Source of the DNA: Rhizobiaceae bacterium
GTDB taxonomy: Bacteria > Pseudomonadota > Alphaproteobacteria > Rhizobiales > Rhizobiaceae
Length of the DNA stretch: 35,839 bases
Assembly: GCA_014238155.1 (NCBI GenBank)
Contig: JABABQ010000049.1
Location: forward strand, 1-35,839
Direction of reading: 5' to 3'
A model generated the notes under the pieces. That model ran no database searches, had not been told where the DNA came from, and saw only the letters and a list, made by a program, of their open reading frames with translations. Numbering within the stretch: the stretch's first letter is position 1; each line of letters begins with the position of its first letter. The position numbers and the translations under genes were made by a program. This document shows positions 16,519 through 25,208 of the stretch, in pieces.

Positions 16519-17355
16519 TTAATACGGGAGATGAGGAATAAATGTTCGTGTAGAAATAGTTCCGCCGCTGGTTGGCGCGCTAACCATAGTCATTTTGGGA
16601 ACTGTTTTCTCCGCAACGTCACCAAGATTCATCAACGGTCCACACTTCAAACGAAGACTTTCAAGTTTCGATTTTAGTGCTTCATTCGAATCGAGCTCGC
16701 TACGCGATTCTGTGCCAGAAATACCCATATCAATCGCTCTGAGAACAACACACGGCATCCCATTGTCAATCATGGTCACCGCAATACCCTCGATGCTATC
16801 GACCTCGTTTCCCGTCGGCAACAACGCCCCGCAAGTAGAGCCGGCGGTGTCTTGGAAAACCAAGGGGATCGGCGCGGAATTTTTCGGCACTCCATCAATT
16901 CGCGTGTCGCCATTGTAGTTTACTTTGCCGTCGGGCGTGTGCACTTCAGCTACAGCCACCTGTTCGGTATTCTCCATAAATATCGAAACCGAAGTATTGC
17001 CATCGGCCGCCTCTACAAGTCCGCGTTCTATTGCAAACGGGCCAACCCCGGCTAAAATATTGCCGCAATTTTGACCATCTGACACTGTTGCTTGGTCCAC
17101 CGCAACTTGAAGAAATAAATAGTCCACATCGACGCCGACGCGTTTCGATTTTCGCACAACAGCCACTTTGGAAGTTAACGGATCTGCTCCACCCATACCG
17201 TCAATTTGCAGATGGTCCGGCGAACCCATTATGGAAAGCAACACGGCATCTCTTTCATCCTGATCTGAAGGAAGATCCTCAAAATGAAAATAGCCGCCTT
17301 TTGACGTCCCCCCCCGCATCCACATACATCTTATGCCTGCATTTTTATCAGACAT
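16519..17355 (-). pseudogene. 4-oxalomesaconate tautomerase GalD (PrpF family), 3'-truncated
   Basis: PrpF-family protein beginning [20 protein letters not shown], the typical PrpF N-terminus with a conserved MRGGTSKG. It includes MGGADPLTSKVAVV and VSDGQNCGNILAGVGPFAIE, with the family's conserved Cys in GQNCGN. GalD interconverts 4-oxalomesaconate tautomers in the protocatechuate 4,5-cleavage and gallate pathways. The reading frame ends TISTRTFIPHLPY at 16519, where GalD normally continues for roughly 80 more residues. After FIPH the sequence is IS3-derived, so the C-terminus is lost and activity doubtful. Its start overlaps the galC stop by 8 bases, so it was the last gene of the galBCD operon. 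Confidence 0.85.
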
Positions 17356-18043
17356 ATTTGAGGCCCTTTTCCGCAAGTTTTTCCCGCATGTTGTATAGAT
17401 CAAGCCCAAGAACGCCTTGTTCAAATTGTTTGCGCTTGGCATCCTCATTGGCAATGCGAGCTAGAGCTTTTTCAAGCACACGCGCAGCTTCTTCTCGCCG
17501 AACAACACATACACCGTCATCGTCTGCGACGATAACATCACCTGCCCTGACGAACTCTCCTGCACAAACAATATCTACGTTGACCGACCCGAGTGTCTCT
17601 TTCACGCAGCCTTGCGCCCCAATCGCCTTGGACCAAACTGGGAAACCCATCTCACTCAGATCTTTTACATCTCGTACACCGGCGTCGATGACCAATCCCT
17701 TGCAACCACGGGAGAGCGCAGATGTTGCCAACAGATCGCCAAAATATCCTGCATCAGATGGAGATGAGGTCCCTAGGACAAGGATATCACCTGGTTTAAT
17801 CTGCTCGATCGCAACATGGAGCATCCAATTATCCATCGGTGGAGCAAGAACAGTAACCGCGGAGGCGGCGACAGAGGCGTTCGAAAATATGGGACGCATA
17901 TAAGATGCGAGCAAACCTTTGCGCCCCTGTGCCTCGTGAACTGTCGCAACACCACATTTGCCAAGTCCATCGATAATTTTTTGGTCAGCGCGTTCTATTT
18001 CTCGAATCACGAGACCCGGTTCTTGGGGCAAATGCAACATCAC
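17348..18043 (-). CDS. galC: 4-carboxy-4-hydroxy-2-oxoadipate aldolase (RraA family)
   Basis: A 231-residue RraA-fold class II aldolase. It cleaves 4-carboxy-4-hydroxy-2-oxoadipate to pyruvate and oxaloacetate, the last step of protocatechuate 4,5-cleavage (LigK/GalC/ProA). The active-site region is visible: [20 protein letters not shown], then GVRDV (metal/substrate-binding Gly, Arg and Asp). [15 protein letters not shown] is the typical C-terminal sheet, and the tail [10 protein letters not shown] resembles known aldolases of this type. The start overlaps the galB stop (ATGA), showing translational coupling. Bifunctional HMG/CHA aldolase activity is possible. Confidence 0.92.
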   Translation of the reverse strand: MMLHLPQEPGLVIREIERADQKIIDGLGKCGVATVHEAQGRKGLLASYMRPIFSNASVAASAVTVLAPPMDNWMLHVAIEQIKPGDILVLGTSSPSDAGYFGDLLATSALSRGCKGLVIDAGVRDVKDLSEMGFPVWSKAIGAQGCVKETLGSVNVDIVCAGEFVRAGDVIVADDDGVCVVRREEAARVLEKALARIANEDAKRKQFEQGVLGLDLYNMREKLAEKGLKYV

Positions 18044-18774
18044 AACACATCCACACAGCTTGGGAAGATGGTCTGAAACCCTTCCGCATATTTTGCAGGA
18101 CGTCCACCGGATTGACCGCCGGAATTTCGGCGAAAATGATTGGCGCGGTTTTCAGCTACATTGGTGTAATAATCCCAAAGGTGTTGTTGACCCTCCATGC
18201 AATGTATTGCAGCGAGCTTCTTGTCCCAGACCTCTGTAATGTCGAGAAATACATCGGGCTTCCAGCCCATTTGCTCAGTCTGGTGTGGCTCAAAAAGATA
18301 AAGCTGGGGCGCTCCCAAAACTTTCTGGCCCGGATTGTGCCCCCATGCCTGCGCAATCATCCGCGCTTCGAGAGCAACTTCCGTGGTGTACATATGATCG
18401 GTATTGTATTGATCATATTTCGAATGACTCATCATGAAGTCGGGTTGTACGGCGCGGATGATATCAACGATCTTGAATTTGGCATCATCATCAACTCGCA
18501 GTGGATAGTCGCCCAAGTCTAGAAATTGAATGTCGTGGAGTTCTAGAGCTTTAGCGGCATTTTCAGCTTCGCGTCTTCGCTCAGATTTGACTTTTTCAAG
18601 CGTCATGCCTTCTTGCTTCCAAAGTCGCGCACTTTCTCCGCGCTCCCCGAAGGACAAGCAGACAACAGTGACGTCGTAACCCAATTGTTGATGCTTTGCG
18701 ATTGCGCCACCACAACGCCAGACAAAGTCGGCGGCGTGCGCTGATATGACGAGTGCCGTTTTGTTGTTGGGCAT
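18040..18774 (-). CDS. galB: 4-oxalomesaconate hydratase (PIG-L/LmbE family)
   Basis: A 244-residue PIG-L/LmbE-fold protein like Pseudomonas putida GalB, which hydrates 4-oxalomesaconate to 4-carboxy-4-hydroxy-2-oxoadipate. The metal site is visible in [14 protein letters not shown], where AHAAD replaces the AHPDD of deacetylases, and in [23 protein letters not shown] is another family-typical segment. ATG 18774 ([13 protein letters not shown]) has GGAGG upstream and is chosen over 18807. It is the first gene of a galB-galC-galD operon and is divergent from the first tandem-HTH LysR regulator. The sequence is unlike LigJ (amidohydrolase fold), so GalB is the better name. Confidence 0.88.
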   Translation of the reverse strand: MPNNKTALVISAHAADFVWRCGGAIAKHQQLGYDVTVVCLSFGERGESARLWKQEGMTLEKVKSERRREAENAAKALELHDIQFLDLGDYPLRVDDDAKFKIVDIIRAVQPDFMMSHSKYDQYNTDHMYTTEVALEARMIAQAWGHNPGQKVLGAPQLYLFEPHQTEQMGWKPDVFLDITEVWDKKLAAIHCMEGQQHLWDYYTNVAENRANHFRRNSGGQSGGRPAKYAEGFQTIFPSCVDVL

Positions 18775-18864
18775 ATTTAATTTCCTCCAATTTCCCACAA
18801 CCGACATTGAACGCCGCGGCTGACAATTGCCAATTCAGAGTGTTTTCTTTGCTATAAGAAAATG

Positions 18865-18882
18865 ATATAGGAATTCCTATAT
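18865..18882. promoter_or_regulatory. Perfect palindrome between galB and the LysR gene
   Basis: ATATAGGAATTCCTATAT is a perfect 18-base palindrome ending inside the ATG (18881) of the divergent LysR gene, about 90 bases upstream of galB. Position and symmetry suit an operator bound by a dimeric regulator controlling both genes. AGGA within it is also the LysR gene's likely ribosome-binding site, so binding could block translation start as well. Confidence 0.5.
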
Positions 18883-20116
18883 GATATCTGGATCAGCACT
18901 CAATATCCGTCACCTACGTACATTTGTCGCGGTCTATGACACCGGAACCACCGCTGCAGCTTGCCTCGTTGCCAACCTGTCGCAACCGGCGATTAGTCAG
19001 GCGATCAGCAAGCTGGAAGTACAACTGGAAGTTCAACTATTTTCGCGATTCAGTACCGGCATGGCCCCTACGCACGAAGCAGGTATTTTATACCGGCGGG
19101 TGCAACGATTCTTGGTGTTTTTAGAGGAAGCTGTCGCATTAGCGAACAAAACTGGTTTGAATCGAAAGCGGATCAGCACTAGCTCGGCGATAACCAACAC
19201 GCAGTTGAAAGCAGTCATTGCAATTGGAAAACATGGTAGCTTTACTGGGGCTGCACGTGATGTTGGCACTTCTCAACCTTCATTGTTGCGTAGCGCGCGC
19301 GATTTGGAACGATTGCTTGACACCAAACTTTTTGTCCGAAACTCCAAAGGGGTCGACTTAAATTCAATCGCCAGGAAATTCGTTCGATTGATCAGAGTTG
19401 GAATATTGGAACTTGATATAGGGTTGGAAGAAATCTCCAACAGCCAAGATGGCGAGACGGGAAGCCTTCGAATAGGCGCATTACCACTTTCGCGTAGCGT
19501 TTTGTTGCCCTCCGCGATAAATTCCCTGCTTGACGAAAAACCTATGGCAAAAATTAGCACGCAAGATGGCACTTATAAAGATCTCCTTTTTGCACTTCGC
19601 CACGGAGAAATCGACCTGATTTTGGGTGCAATTCGCGAAGAACAAAGAAGTCAAGACGTAGTTCAACATAAGCTTTTTGACGATCACTTGGGTGTTTTTT
19701 GCCATCCCGACCATGCAATGAACGCAAAGTCTGCCGCGCCGGAATTTCTGGCCAAACAAACGTGGATAGTTGCTCGAAAAGGGACTCCTGCCCGCACTCA
19801 TTTTGACACGTTTTGCGAACTAAGCTTTGGAAACCTTAGACCTCAAATGGTTGAAACAGGCTCGCTTTCAATCGTCAGAGGATTATTGGGCTCCCCGTTT
19901 CGATTGGCAGTTGTTTCCAAACTGCAGTCTCAAAAAGACGTTGAAATGAAGGCAATGGTTGAGTTGCCCATAGCACTCAACGACCCGCCTCGCTCAATCG
20001 GATATACAATCCGTTCAGATTGGTCCCCAACAGCGATTCAGTCGGCCTTTATTGATATTTTGAAGTCCAAAGCAACGCTTATTTGTCAACAACGCCAAAA
20101 TATCGAAAGTGAATAG
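18881..20116 (+). CDS. LysR-type regulator with two N-terminal HTH domains
   Basis: A 411-residue LysR-family regulator, about 100 residues longer than usual. Residues 7-64 form a normal LysR winged HTH (LNIRHLRTFVAVYDTGTTAA, then LSQPAISQAISKLE). Residues 107-165 contain a second one (TQLKAVIAIGKHGSFTGAAR, then SQPSLLRSARDLERLLDTKL). A substrate-binding domain follows, with GSLRIGALPLSRSVLLPSAI and LLFALRHGEIDLILGAIREE. It is divergent from galBCD and probably controls it, with a pathway intermediate as ligand. The regulator at 33610-34806 has the same architecture, which suggests duplication or a shared subfamily. Confidence 0.9.
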   Translation: MISGSALNIRHLRTFVAVYDTGTTAAACLVANLSQPAISQAISKLEVQLEVQLFSRFSTGMAPTHEAGILYRRVQRFLVFLEEAVALANKTGLNRKRISTSSAITNTQLKAVIAIGKHGSFTGAARDVGTSQPSLLRSARDLERLLDTKLFVRNSKGVDLNSIARKFVRLIRVGILELDIGLEEISNSQDGETGSLRIGALPLSRSVLLPSAINSLLDEKPMAKISTQDGTYKDLLFALRHGEIDLILGAIREEQRSQDVVQHKLFDDHLGVFCHPDHAMNAKSAAPEFLAKQTWIVARKGTPARTHFDTFCELSFGNLRPQMVETGSLSIVRGLLGSPFRLAVVSKLQSQKDVEMKAMVELPIALNDPPRSIGYTIRSDWSPTAIQSAFIDILKSKATLICQQRQNIESE

Positions 20117-20185
20117 GATATTCGAAAACCCAATGACAAACCGTCGTTGTAGGGTGGTAAACATTCTTCAGCGAAGAAGAAGTCT

Positions 20186-21112
20186 ATGGCCATTGAAACT
20201 CAATCGAAACTCAAACAGCAAAACATTTGCTTCATAGGATATGGAGAGGCAGCGCAGGCTTTTACGCAAGGATGGTCAGGGACGATTGATATTTCTATAT
20301 CGGCTTATGATATCCGCACCGATATTGAGGGCCCTATCCGAGATAATCAGATTGATGCGTTTGAGCACAATGGCGTGCTAGGTCATATGAATTCCTGCGA
20401 TGCCATTGAGGCTTCTACGATCATTTTTTCGATGGTTACGGCAGATCAGGCAGTTTCTGCGGCACAAGCAGCAGCGGTCGGCAACATTGCAGAAAAACTG
20501 TATTTTGACTGCAATTCAGTTGCGCCACAGACAAAACAAAAAGCGAGGGATATCATCGAAGCCGCTGGTGGAAAATATGTAGATGTCGCCATAATGGCTC
20601 CTGTTCATCCAAATCTTCACAAGACTCCGGCATTAATTTGCGGGCCCCACTCCAATCTCGCACTGGCGTCACTTCAAGCATTAGAACTTAATGTGAAGGT
20701 TGTAGAGGGTGACGTTGGTTCTGCCGCCGCAATAAAGCTCTGTCGCTCCATCGTCATCAAGGGGCTTGAGGCGCTATCCGCCGAAATGATGTGTATAGCC
20801 CAAACTTTAGGGGTCGAGGAATCCGTTATCCAATCTTTGGATCGGTCTCATCCAGGATTCGATTGGAAAACGCAGAGCAACTACGCACTAGACCGCATGA
20901 TGGTCCATGGGCATCGACGGGGGGCCGAAATGGGAGAAGCGGTGGGCATGCTTCGTCATCACGGAATCCCATCGGACGTCTCTCAAGCTACAGCGGTTTG
21001 GCAAAATCGTGTGGCCGAACTTCAAGCAGCTTCTGGCCAAATTGCTGGCGAACCACCAATGTTGGTCGATGATGTTTTGCACCAACTTGGTAGGAAGTCA
21101 CAAGCCTACTAG
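20186..21112 (+). CDS. NAD(P)-dependent oxidoreductase, 6PGDH/HIBADH type with DUF1932
   Basis: A 308-residue dehydrogenase. The N-terminal Rossmann motif is ICFIGYGEAAQAF. The LYFDCNSVAPQTKQKARDII and YVDVAIMAPVHPNLHK segments resemble the 3-hydroxyisobutyrate dehydrogenase superfamily, and the C-terminal part (GDVGSAAAIKLCRSIVIKGL, then ALSAEMMCIAQTLGV) is DUF1932-like. The conserved Lys (AIKLCRS) is in the expected place. Its substrate is unknown and it has no obvious step in the pathway. It follows the LysR gene and is convergent with dctM; the two stop codons overlap in a CTAG. Confidence 0.8.
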   Translation: MAIETQSKLKQQNICFIGYGEAAQAFTQGWSGTIDISISAYDIRTDIEGPIRDNQIDAFEHNGVLGHMNSCDAIEASTIIFSMVTADQAVSAAQAAAVGNIAEKLYFDCNSVAPQTKQKARDIIEAAGGKYVDVAIMAPVHPNLHKTPALICGPHSNLALASLQALELNVKVVEGDVGSAAAIKLCRSIVIKGLEALSAEMMCIAQTLGVEESVIQSLDRSHPGFDWKTQSNYALDRMMVHGHRRGAEMGEAVGMLRHHGIPSDVSQATAVWQNRVAELQAASGQIAGEPPMLVDDVLHQLGRKSQAY

Positions 21113-22410
21113 TAAACGGTGCCAGGAAGGTATAGCGCCAAGCTTGGAAACATCAGAATGAACAAAATTGCAAAAGCCATTGCGATCCAGAATGGGAAAA
21201 TTCCCTTAAATATGGCAAGAAGCGACGTTCGTGGCATCAGGCTCTTAACCACAAAAACGTTCATACCGACCGGCGGTGAAATCAGCGCCATCTCCAACGT
21301 AATCACCATAAGAACTCCGAACCAAATCAGATTAATTCCCTGTGCTTCTAACATCGGCTGTATCACCGGAATGGTTAAAACCAATATCGCAAATCCGTCG
21401 AGGAAAGTTCCCAAAACAATAAGTGATACCAGGATTAGACACAAAAGGCCGGTTTGGGAGAGTTGCAAGTCTGTTACTGCCTCACTTAGTGCAAATGGTA
21501 GGCCGGTGAAGGCAATAAATGTTTTAAAAACAAAAGCGCCGAACAGTATATAAAATATCGAACCGCATGTGGTCAGCGTATGCTCAGCGGCAGTAAACAG
21601 TTTGCTTTTGTCCAAAGCCCCTCGAAGAAATGTGACAATCAATGCTAACGTTGCGGCTATCCCGGCGGCTTCAACTGCCGAAAAGACACCTAAATAAATG
21701 CCTCCGATTGAGATCACAATTATACTAAGAATGGTTGACGCCTTCGCCGTTTTTCTTATTCGCAATCCAAAGTTTTGGGCAATGCCTGTTTGCGGAGCTA
21801 GCTCAGATTTTACGGCGACTGCAAGCCGGATCGCCACTATAAATAGGAATGTTAACAATAGACCAGGCACAACCCCAGCCAGAAACAGCTGACCAATTGA
21901 AACTTCAGTTAGGATCGCATAGATAACAAAGCCTGCAGAGGGAGGAATAAGTATTCCCAACGTGCCGCCAGCTGCCACTGCGCCCGCCGCAAACCCGTCA
22001 TTATACTTGTAGCGCTCCATTTGAGGCAACGACACGCGCCCCATCGTTATTGCTGCAGCTAGCGAAGAACCGGAGAGAGCGGAAAACGCTGCACACCCCA
22101 TAATTGTTGCAGATGCGAGTCCTCCTGGCTTGTGCCCGACCCAGGAATGAGCTGCATCATACAGGTCGCGGCTCATTCCAGAAATGCTTGCCAAATTACC
22201 CATCAATATGAACATTGGTAGAATTGTAAGAGCGTAGGATGTGGCCTCTGAAAATATTTCACTGCCGATAACAGGCAGCGCTGCCGGGGGGCGAATCAGG
22301 TAAATTCCGACAGACCCTACAATAAGCATCGCGGTGCCAATCGGCATCCGCATCGCCAGCAGTCCAAACAATCCAAAAAAGGAGACTATGCCGATTTCAA
22401 GACCTGACAT
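21109..22410 (-). CDS. dctM: TRAP transporter large permease (DctM type)
   Basis: A 433-residue, strongly hydrophobic protein of the DctM family with about 12 predicted membrane helices. GSLAAAITMGRVSLPQME and AAGGTLGILIPPSAGFVIYA are typical DctM motifs. It forms the sodium-coupled translocation channel with the small permease. The start overlaps dctQ by 14 bases. Together with the upstream substrate-binding protein it forms a complete transporter, probably for the (halogenated) hydroxybenzoate substrate. Confidence 0.95.
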   Translation of the reverse strand: MSGLEIGIVSFFGLFGLLAMRMPIGTAMLIVGSVGIYLIRPPAALPVIGSEIFSEATSYALTILPMFILMGNLASISGMSRDLYDAAHSWVGHKPGGLASATIMGCAAFSALSGSSLAAAITMGRVSLPQMERYKYNDGFAAGAVAAGGTLGILIPPSAGFVIYAILTEVSIGQLFLAGVVPGLLLTFLFIVAIRLAVAVKSELAPQTGIAQNFGLRIRKTAKASTILSIIVISIGGIYLGVFSAVEAAGIAATLALIVTFLRGALDKSKLFTAAEHTLTTCGSIFYILFGAFVFKTFIAFTGLPFALSEAVTDLQLSQTGLLCLILVSLIVLGTFLDGFAILVLTIPVIQPMLEAQGINLIWFGVLMVITLEMALISPPVGMNVFVVKSLMPRTSLLAIFKGIFPFWIAMAFAILFILMFPSLALYLPGTVY

Positions 22411-22900
22411 TTTTAGCTTTCAAGATAATTGCGATGTCAACAACCAATACGACTGCATAAAGGCAAAACGCAGCGGCAAGTGTCCAATAAACAGGTGCGT
22501 GAGGAAGCGAGAGATTGGCAGTAAATTCGCCACATGCCCTGCCGCAACTGCTTTTCAAAAGGAGAGCGTACACTGCAATTACACTCATCGCGATCCCGGC
22601 CGCAGAAACGAACAACGAGATCCATTTTCTGTGCAGTTCCGGAAGCTTTGTTACGAACATGTCGACAGCAATATGGGTTCTGGATATTGCTGCCAGCGCT
22701 AGTCCAGTCGATACAACACCTGCTAAAGTTAGCTTCGCCAGGTCCTCGAGGCCGAATATTGGGTTACCAAATAAATAGCGCGCGCCAACCCCGACAATTG
22801 TCAACCCAACAAGCCACAAAAGGAATATGGTTCCAAGACCGACAAGTATGCGATTGCCAAGTTGTATGGCTTCCTCCTCGCTCTGTTGAAGATTACTCAT
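22397..22900 (-). CDS. dctQ: TRAP transporter small permease (DctQ type)
   Basis: A 167-residue protein with four probable membrane helices, beginning ILVGLGTIFLLWLVGLTIVG. GARYLFGNPIFGLEDLAKLT matches the DctQ family's R-Y-x-F-x-x-P-x-x-x-xEE-like motif. The start overlaps the dctP stop (ATGA) and the end overlaps dctM, so all three are translationally coupled. Confidence 0.93.
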   Translation of the reverse strand: MSNLQQSEEEAIQLGNRILVGLGTIFLLWLVGLTIVGVGARYLFGNPIFGLEDLAKLTLAGVVSTGLALAAISRTHIAVDMFVTKLPELHRKWISLFVSAAGIAMSVIAVYALLLKSSCGRACGEFTANLSLPHAPVYWTLAAAFCLYAVVLVVDIAIILKAKNVRS

Positions 22901-23889
22901 TTACCCTGCATCAGATTATAAACTTCACGACCAGTCATGCCGCCAGAAATCTCTCGCTCTTGCCACGCCTCAAACGGAGCTGCGATGGCGTCTGCAAATT
23001 CCTGTTTCGCTTCTTCGTCTAAGCGGATGATTTCAACGCCGTTGTCGGCTGCAAATTTTAATCCAGATGCTCCAGCTTTGGCGTAGGTCTCGCCACCCAT
23101 TTTTGACAGACCTTCACCTGAAGCCTGGTCGACCCAAGCCTTTTCTTCCGTCGTGAGATTATCATACACGCCCTTGTTCATAAGAAGCACAAAAGCGGCT
23201 CCGGATAATGGAAGACCAACAGTCACATAATTTCCAGGTTCATGTAAAGAAAATGATCTGATGGCAGAAGGATCGATAACGATCGCATCAATAACGCCAT
23301 TTGCCAAATTCTGATTCAAGACAGAGGCAGGTTGTGAAACCGGTGTTGCCCCAAGTGCTTCAATATATGGGGCATCGGCCTTGGTCGTTACACGAATTTT
23401 CAATCCGGCCAAATCGTCAACCCCGTCCACCGGTTTGTCCCGTGTAACCAATATTGGAGGTTCGTTTGCCCAAACCCCTAGCAGTTTTGCATCAAATTCT
23501 GCCTCTATTTTGTCCTGAACTCGCAAAAGCGCCTCAGTGCACTCTTTCGCGCTCGAACACAAATGGGGCGCCGAAACCGAAGTGGAAATTGGAAACAAGT
23601 CAGCGGTATAGCCTGGCAAAGCAAAACTGATATCCATTATACCCGAAAGCAATGCCGAGTACTGCTTTGGCGGTGCTGAACTCAGTGCACCGCCCGGAAA
23701 CTGTCTCACACTAAGTTGGCCATCCGATACCTCAGACAGCTTTTCTGCAAATGGCGTAAAAACACCTTTGTTTAGCGGATGCTTAGGACCCATGAAATAG
23801 CCAAGCGCGAATTCATCCGCACTTGCGAATGCCGTTGCACCAAGTAGCCAAGCCAGTGTCAACGACAGCGCACTCAATTTCTTAAACAT
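22897..23889 (-). CDS. dctP: TRAP transporter periplasmic substrate-binding protein (DctP type)
   Basis: A 330-residue precursor. The signal peptide MFKKLSALSLTLAWLLGATA ends near AFASADE. The mature part has DGVDDLAGLKIRVTT with the conserved ligand-binding Arg of DctP proteins, and a typical NGVIDAIVIDPSAIRSFSLH segment. The ATG at 23889 follows GGGAGGAT; a start at 23979 would place 30 extra residues before the signal peptide and overlap the promoter. A candidate operator and -35/-10 pair lie just upstream. The operon position beside the dehalogenase gene suggests uptake of an aromatic acid. Confidence 0.93.
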   Translation of the reverse strand: MFKKLSALSLTLAWLLGATAFASADEFALGYFMGPKHPLNKGVFTPFAEKLSEVSDGQLSVRQFPGGALSSAPPKQYSALLSGIMDISFALPGYTADLFPISTSVSAPHLCSSAKECTEALLRVQDKIEAEFDAKLLGVWANEPPILVTRDKPVDGVDDLAGLKIRVTTKADAPYIEALGATPVSQPASVLNQNLANGVIDAIVIDPSAIRSFSLHEPGNYVTVGLPLSGAAFVLLMNKGVYDNLTTEEKAWVDQASGEGLSKMGGETYAKAGASGLKFAADNGVEIIRLDEEAKQEFADAIAAPFEAWQEREISGGMTGREVYNLMQGK

Positions 23890-23937
23890 AATATCCTCCC
23901 ATATGGTGAGGCGGTTCCTTCCCACCTTCAAGCTCGA

Positions 23938-23986
23938 ATCTTGACACGAAAAAAGGCATTTGTCAAAAAAATGGACCATCAGTCCA
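23938..23986 (-). promoter_or_regulatory. dctPQM promoter with palindromic operator
   Basis: On the minus strand TTGACA (plus 23961-23966) and CAAGAT (23938-23943) are spaced by 17 bases. Five bases upstream of the -35 box is TGGACTGATGGTCCA (plus 23972-23986), a 15-base palindrome with 6-base arms (one mismatch) and a 3-base centre. Near-identical operators lie upstream of pobA and ligI at the same spacing. The position favours an activator. Confidence 0.65.
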
Positions 23987-24446
23987 ATATTTTTTCACGT
24001 ATGCAACTCAATGCTTCTTTTACATCAGCCAATTTCCATCAAAATTTCTGAAAGTGGCGTCGGAGGCCACTTAATATAGCCGCTAAACAGCCCCACCCAC
24101 AGCTCGGGCTTTTTGCATAAAGGGAATGCACTCTTTGGAAAACAATTCTTGTTTATGTGTAGGAGAACAGGAAAAAACGTAATGGTGGTACGTTCCAAGG
24201 ATTAAGAGCTAAATGACCAATCAAACCCCAAGACCCACGAGCCCAAAAATCTCTGTCTAATGGGCCATTTACAATTGTCTTGCATAGGTTTGAACACACC
24301 CTCGAATGAAGAAAATTGTACATCGATGGAATTGATCATCTGATTACATCTACGATAGATGTTGCGGAACACCTATGTTTCCTTCATGCATTCTACCGTA
24401 ATACTATTAGATTCAGAGCAAGTTTTTCAAAACGCCAAATAGACCT
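23987..24446. other. Divergent regulatory gap between dctP and the IclR gene
   Basis: No gene seen in about 460 bases. It is AT-rich and holds the leader of the IclR gene. ATGGGCCAT (24258-24266) is a short palindrome but differs from the 15-base operator. I found no further copy of that operator here. Confidence 0.4.
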
Positions 24447-25208
24447 ATGAACCAGAAAATGTCGACTAACGATAATTCAGATAAAGGTGGCGCTCTAGGC
24501 CGCGGACTTAAGGTGCTCATGGCTCTCAACGATCTTGAGACTGGAACCGTAGCCGGTCTCGTCCAAGAAACTAAGTTGCCTAAGCCTACGCTTATTCGTC
24601 TTTTGCAAAATCTAGTCGATTTGGGCTACGCTGCACATGACGATGAAACGAGCACCTATGCAGTCACGTCCAAAGTTGCGTCGCTGTCGAGAGGACTGGT
24701 TGGTCGCGGCCCTGGGGATAGTGAGCTTCAGAACATCTTGGACAAGATGGCGGACGAATTAAAATGGCCTACGGAATTTCTTGTCCGAGACGGCGCCTCC
24801 ATGGTCATCGAAACCAACAATAGAGCACGTGCTCCGATCAAGCTAAAACTGTTTGAGAGAAGGCGCTTTCCCATGTTGGCATCAGCTGCAGGTATCGCGG
24901 TTTTGGCATCTCGAACTCTCGGTGAGCGCGAAACGGAAATCAAGCGCCTCACTGGCAACGAATTTGAAGAAGCTGAAGCAAGGAACTGGGTTGAACGAAG
25001 TGTCGCAAATGGCTACGCACAGCGACCGCTTGCCGAGCTCGGCGAAAATATGACTGTGTCAGCCGTTGCCATACCAGAGCACTCTGCTGCTGTATCCTTG
25101 GTGTATTTTGAAGACGTCCTGGACAGCTCAGCTTTTGTGAGTCGTATCTTGCCGCATTTACGCAAGAGAGCCAGCGAAATTGCAACCGTCTTAACTCAAT
25201 CGAAATAG
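24447..25208 (+). CDS. IclR-family transcriptional regulator
   Basis: A 253-residue IclR regulator. The winged HTH is at residues 16-75 (GRGLKVLMALNDLETGTVAG, then LPKPTLIRLLQNLVDLGYA). The C-terminal effector domain includes GAS-type MVIETNNRAR and FPMLASAAGIAVLAS, as in the PobR/PcaU/PcaR group. IclR proteins of that group control pobA and protocatechuate genes in other bacteria. It lies between the transporter and ligI/dehalogenase genes and is the best candidate to bind the shared palindrome upstream of dctP, ligI and pobA. Its 3' end overlaps that of ligI by 13 bases. Confidence 0.9.
   Translation: MNQKMSTNDNSDKGGALGRGLKVLMALNDLETGTVAGLVQETKLPKPTLIRLLQNLVDLGYAAHDDETSTYAVTSKVASLSRGLVGRGPGDSELQNILDKMADELKWPTEFLVRDGASMVIETNNRARAPIKLKLFERRRFPMLASAAGIAVLASRTLGERETEIKRLTGNEFEEAEARNWVERSVANGYAQRPLAELGENMTVSAVAIPEHSAAVSLVYFEDVLDSSAFVSRILPHLRKRASEIATVLTQSK

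Larger units (their letters stand above)
13844..16533 (+). mobile_element. IS3-family element (left copy), split by a nested IS30
   Basis: The left end begins TGGACTTGCCACGG at 13844. The same end begins the second copy at 35702, which fixes the boundary. It carries orfA, an A7 frameshift window and orfB with DDE residues. An IS30-family element is inserted in orfB at 14770-16229. I could not find the complementary right end (…CAAGTCCA) after the orfB stop at 16499. Instead the sequence joins a truncated galD at about 16533, so the right end was probably lost in a deletion. The element is therefore disrupted and likely immobile on its own. Confidence 0.75.

Noticed and set aside
16500-16533. 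Right terminal repeat of the left IS3 copy
   Set aside because: No match to the complement of TGGACTTGCCACGG was found between the orfB stop and galD, so I did not annotate an end.
17031-17903. A 290-codon plus-strand frame opposite galC and galD
   Set aside because: It is antisense to two well-recognised overlapping genes and has a Ser/Thr/Pro-rich, shadow-like composition with no domain.
23890-23979. Upstream ATG extending dctP by 30 residues
   Set aside because: It would put residues before a clear signal peptide and overlap the -35/-10 region; ATG 23889 has a good ribosome-binding site.
24258-24266. ATGGGCCAT as another operator copy before the IclR gene
   Set aside because: It has different spacing and centre from the 15-base operator and no adjacent promoter match.
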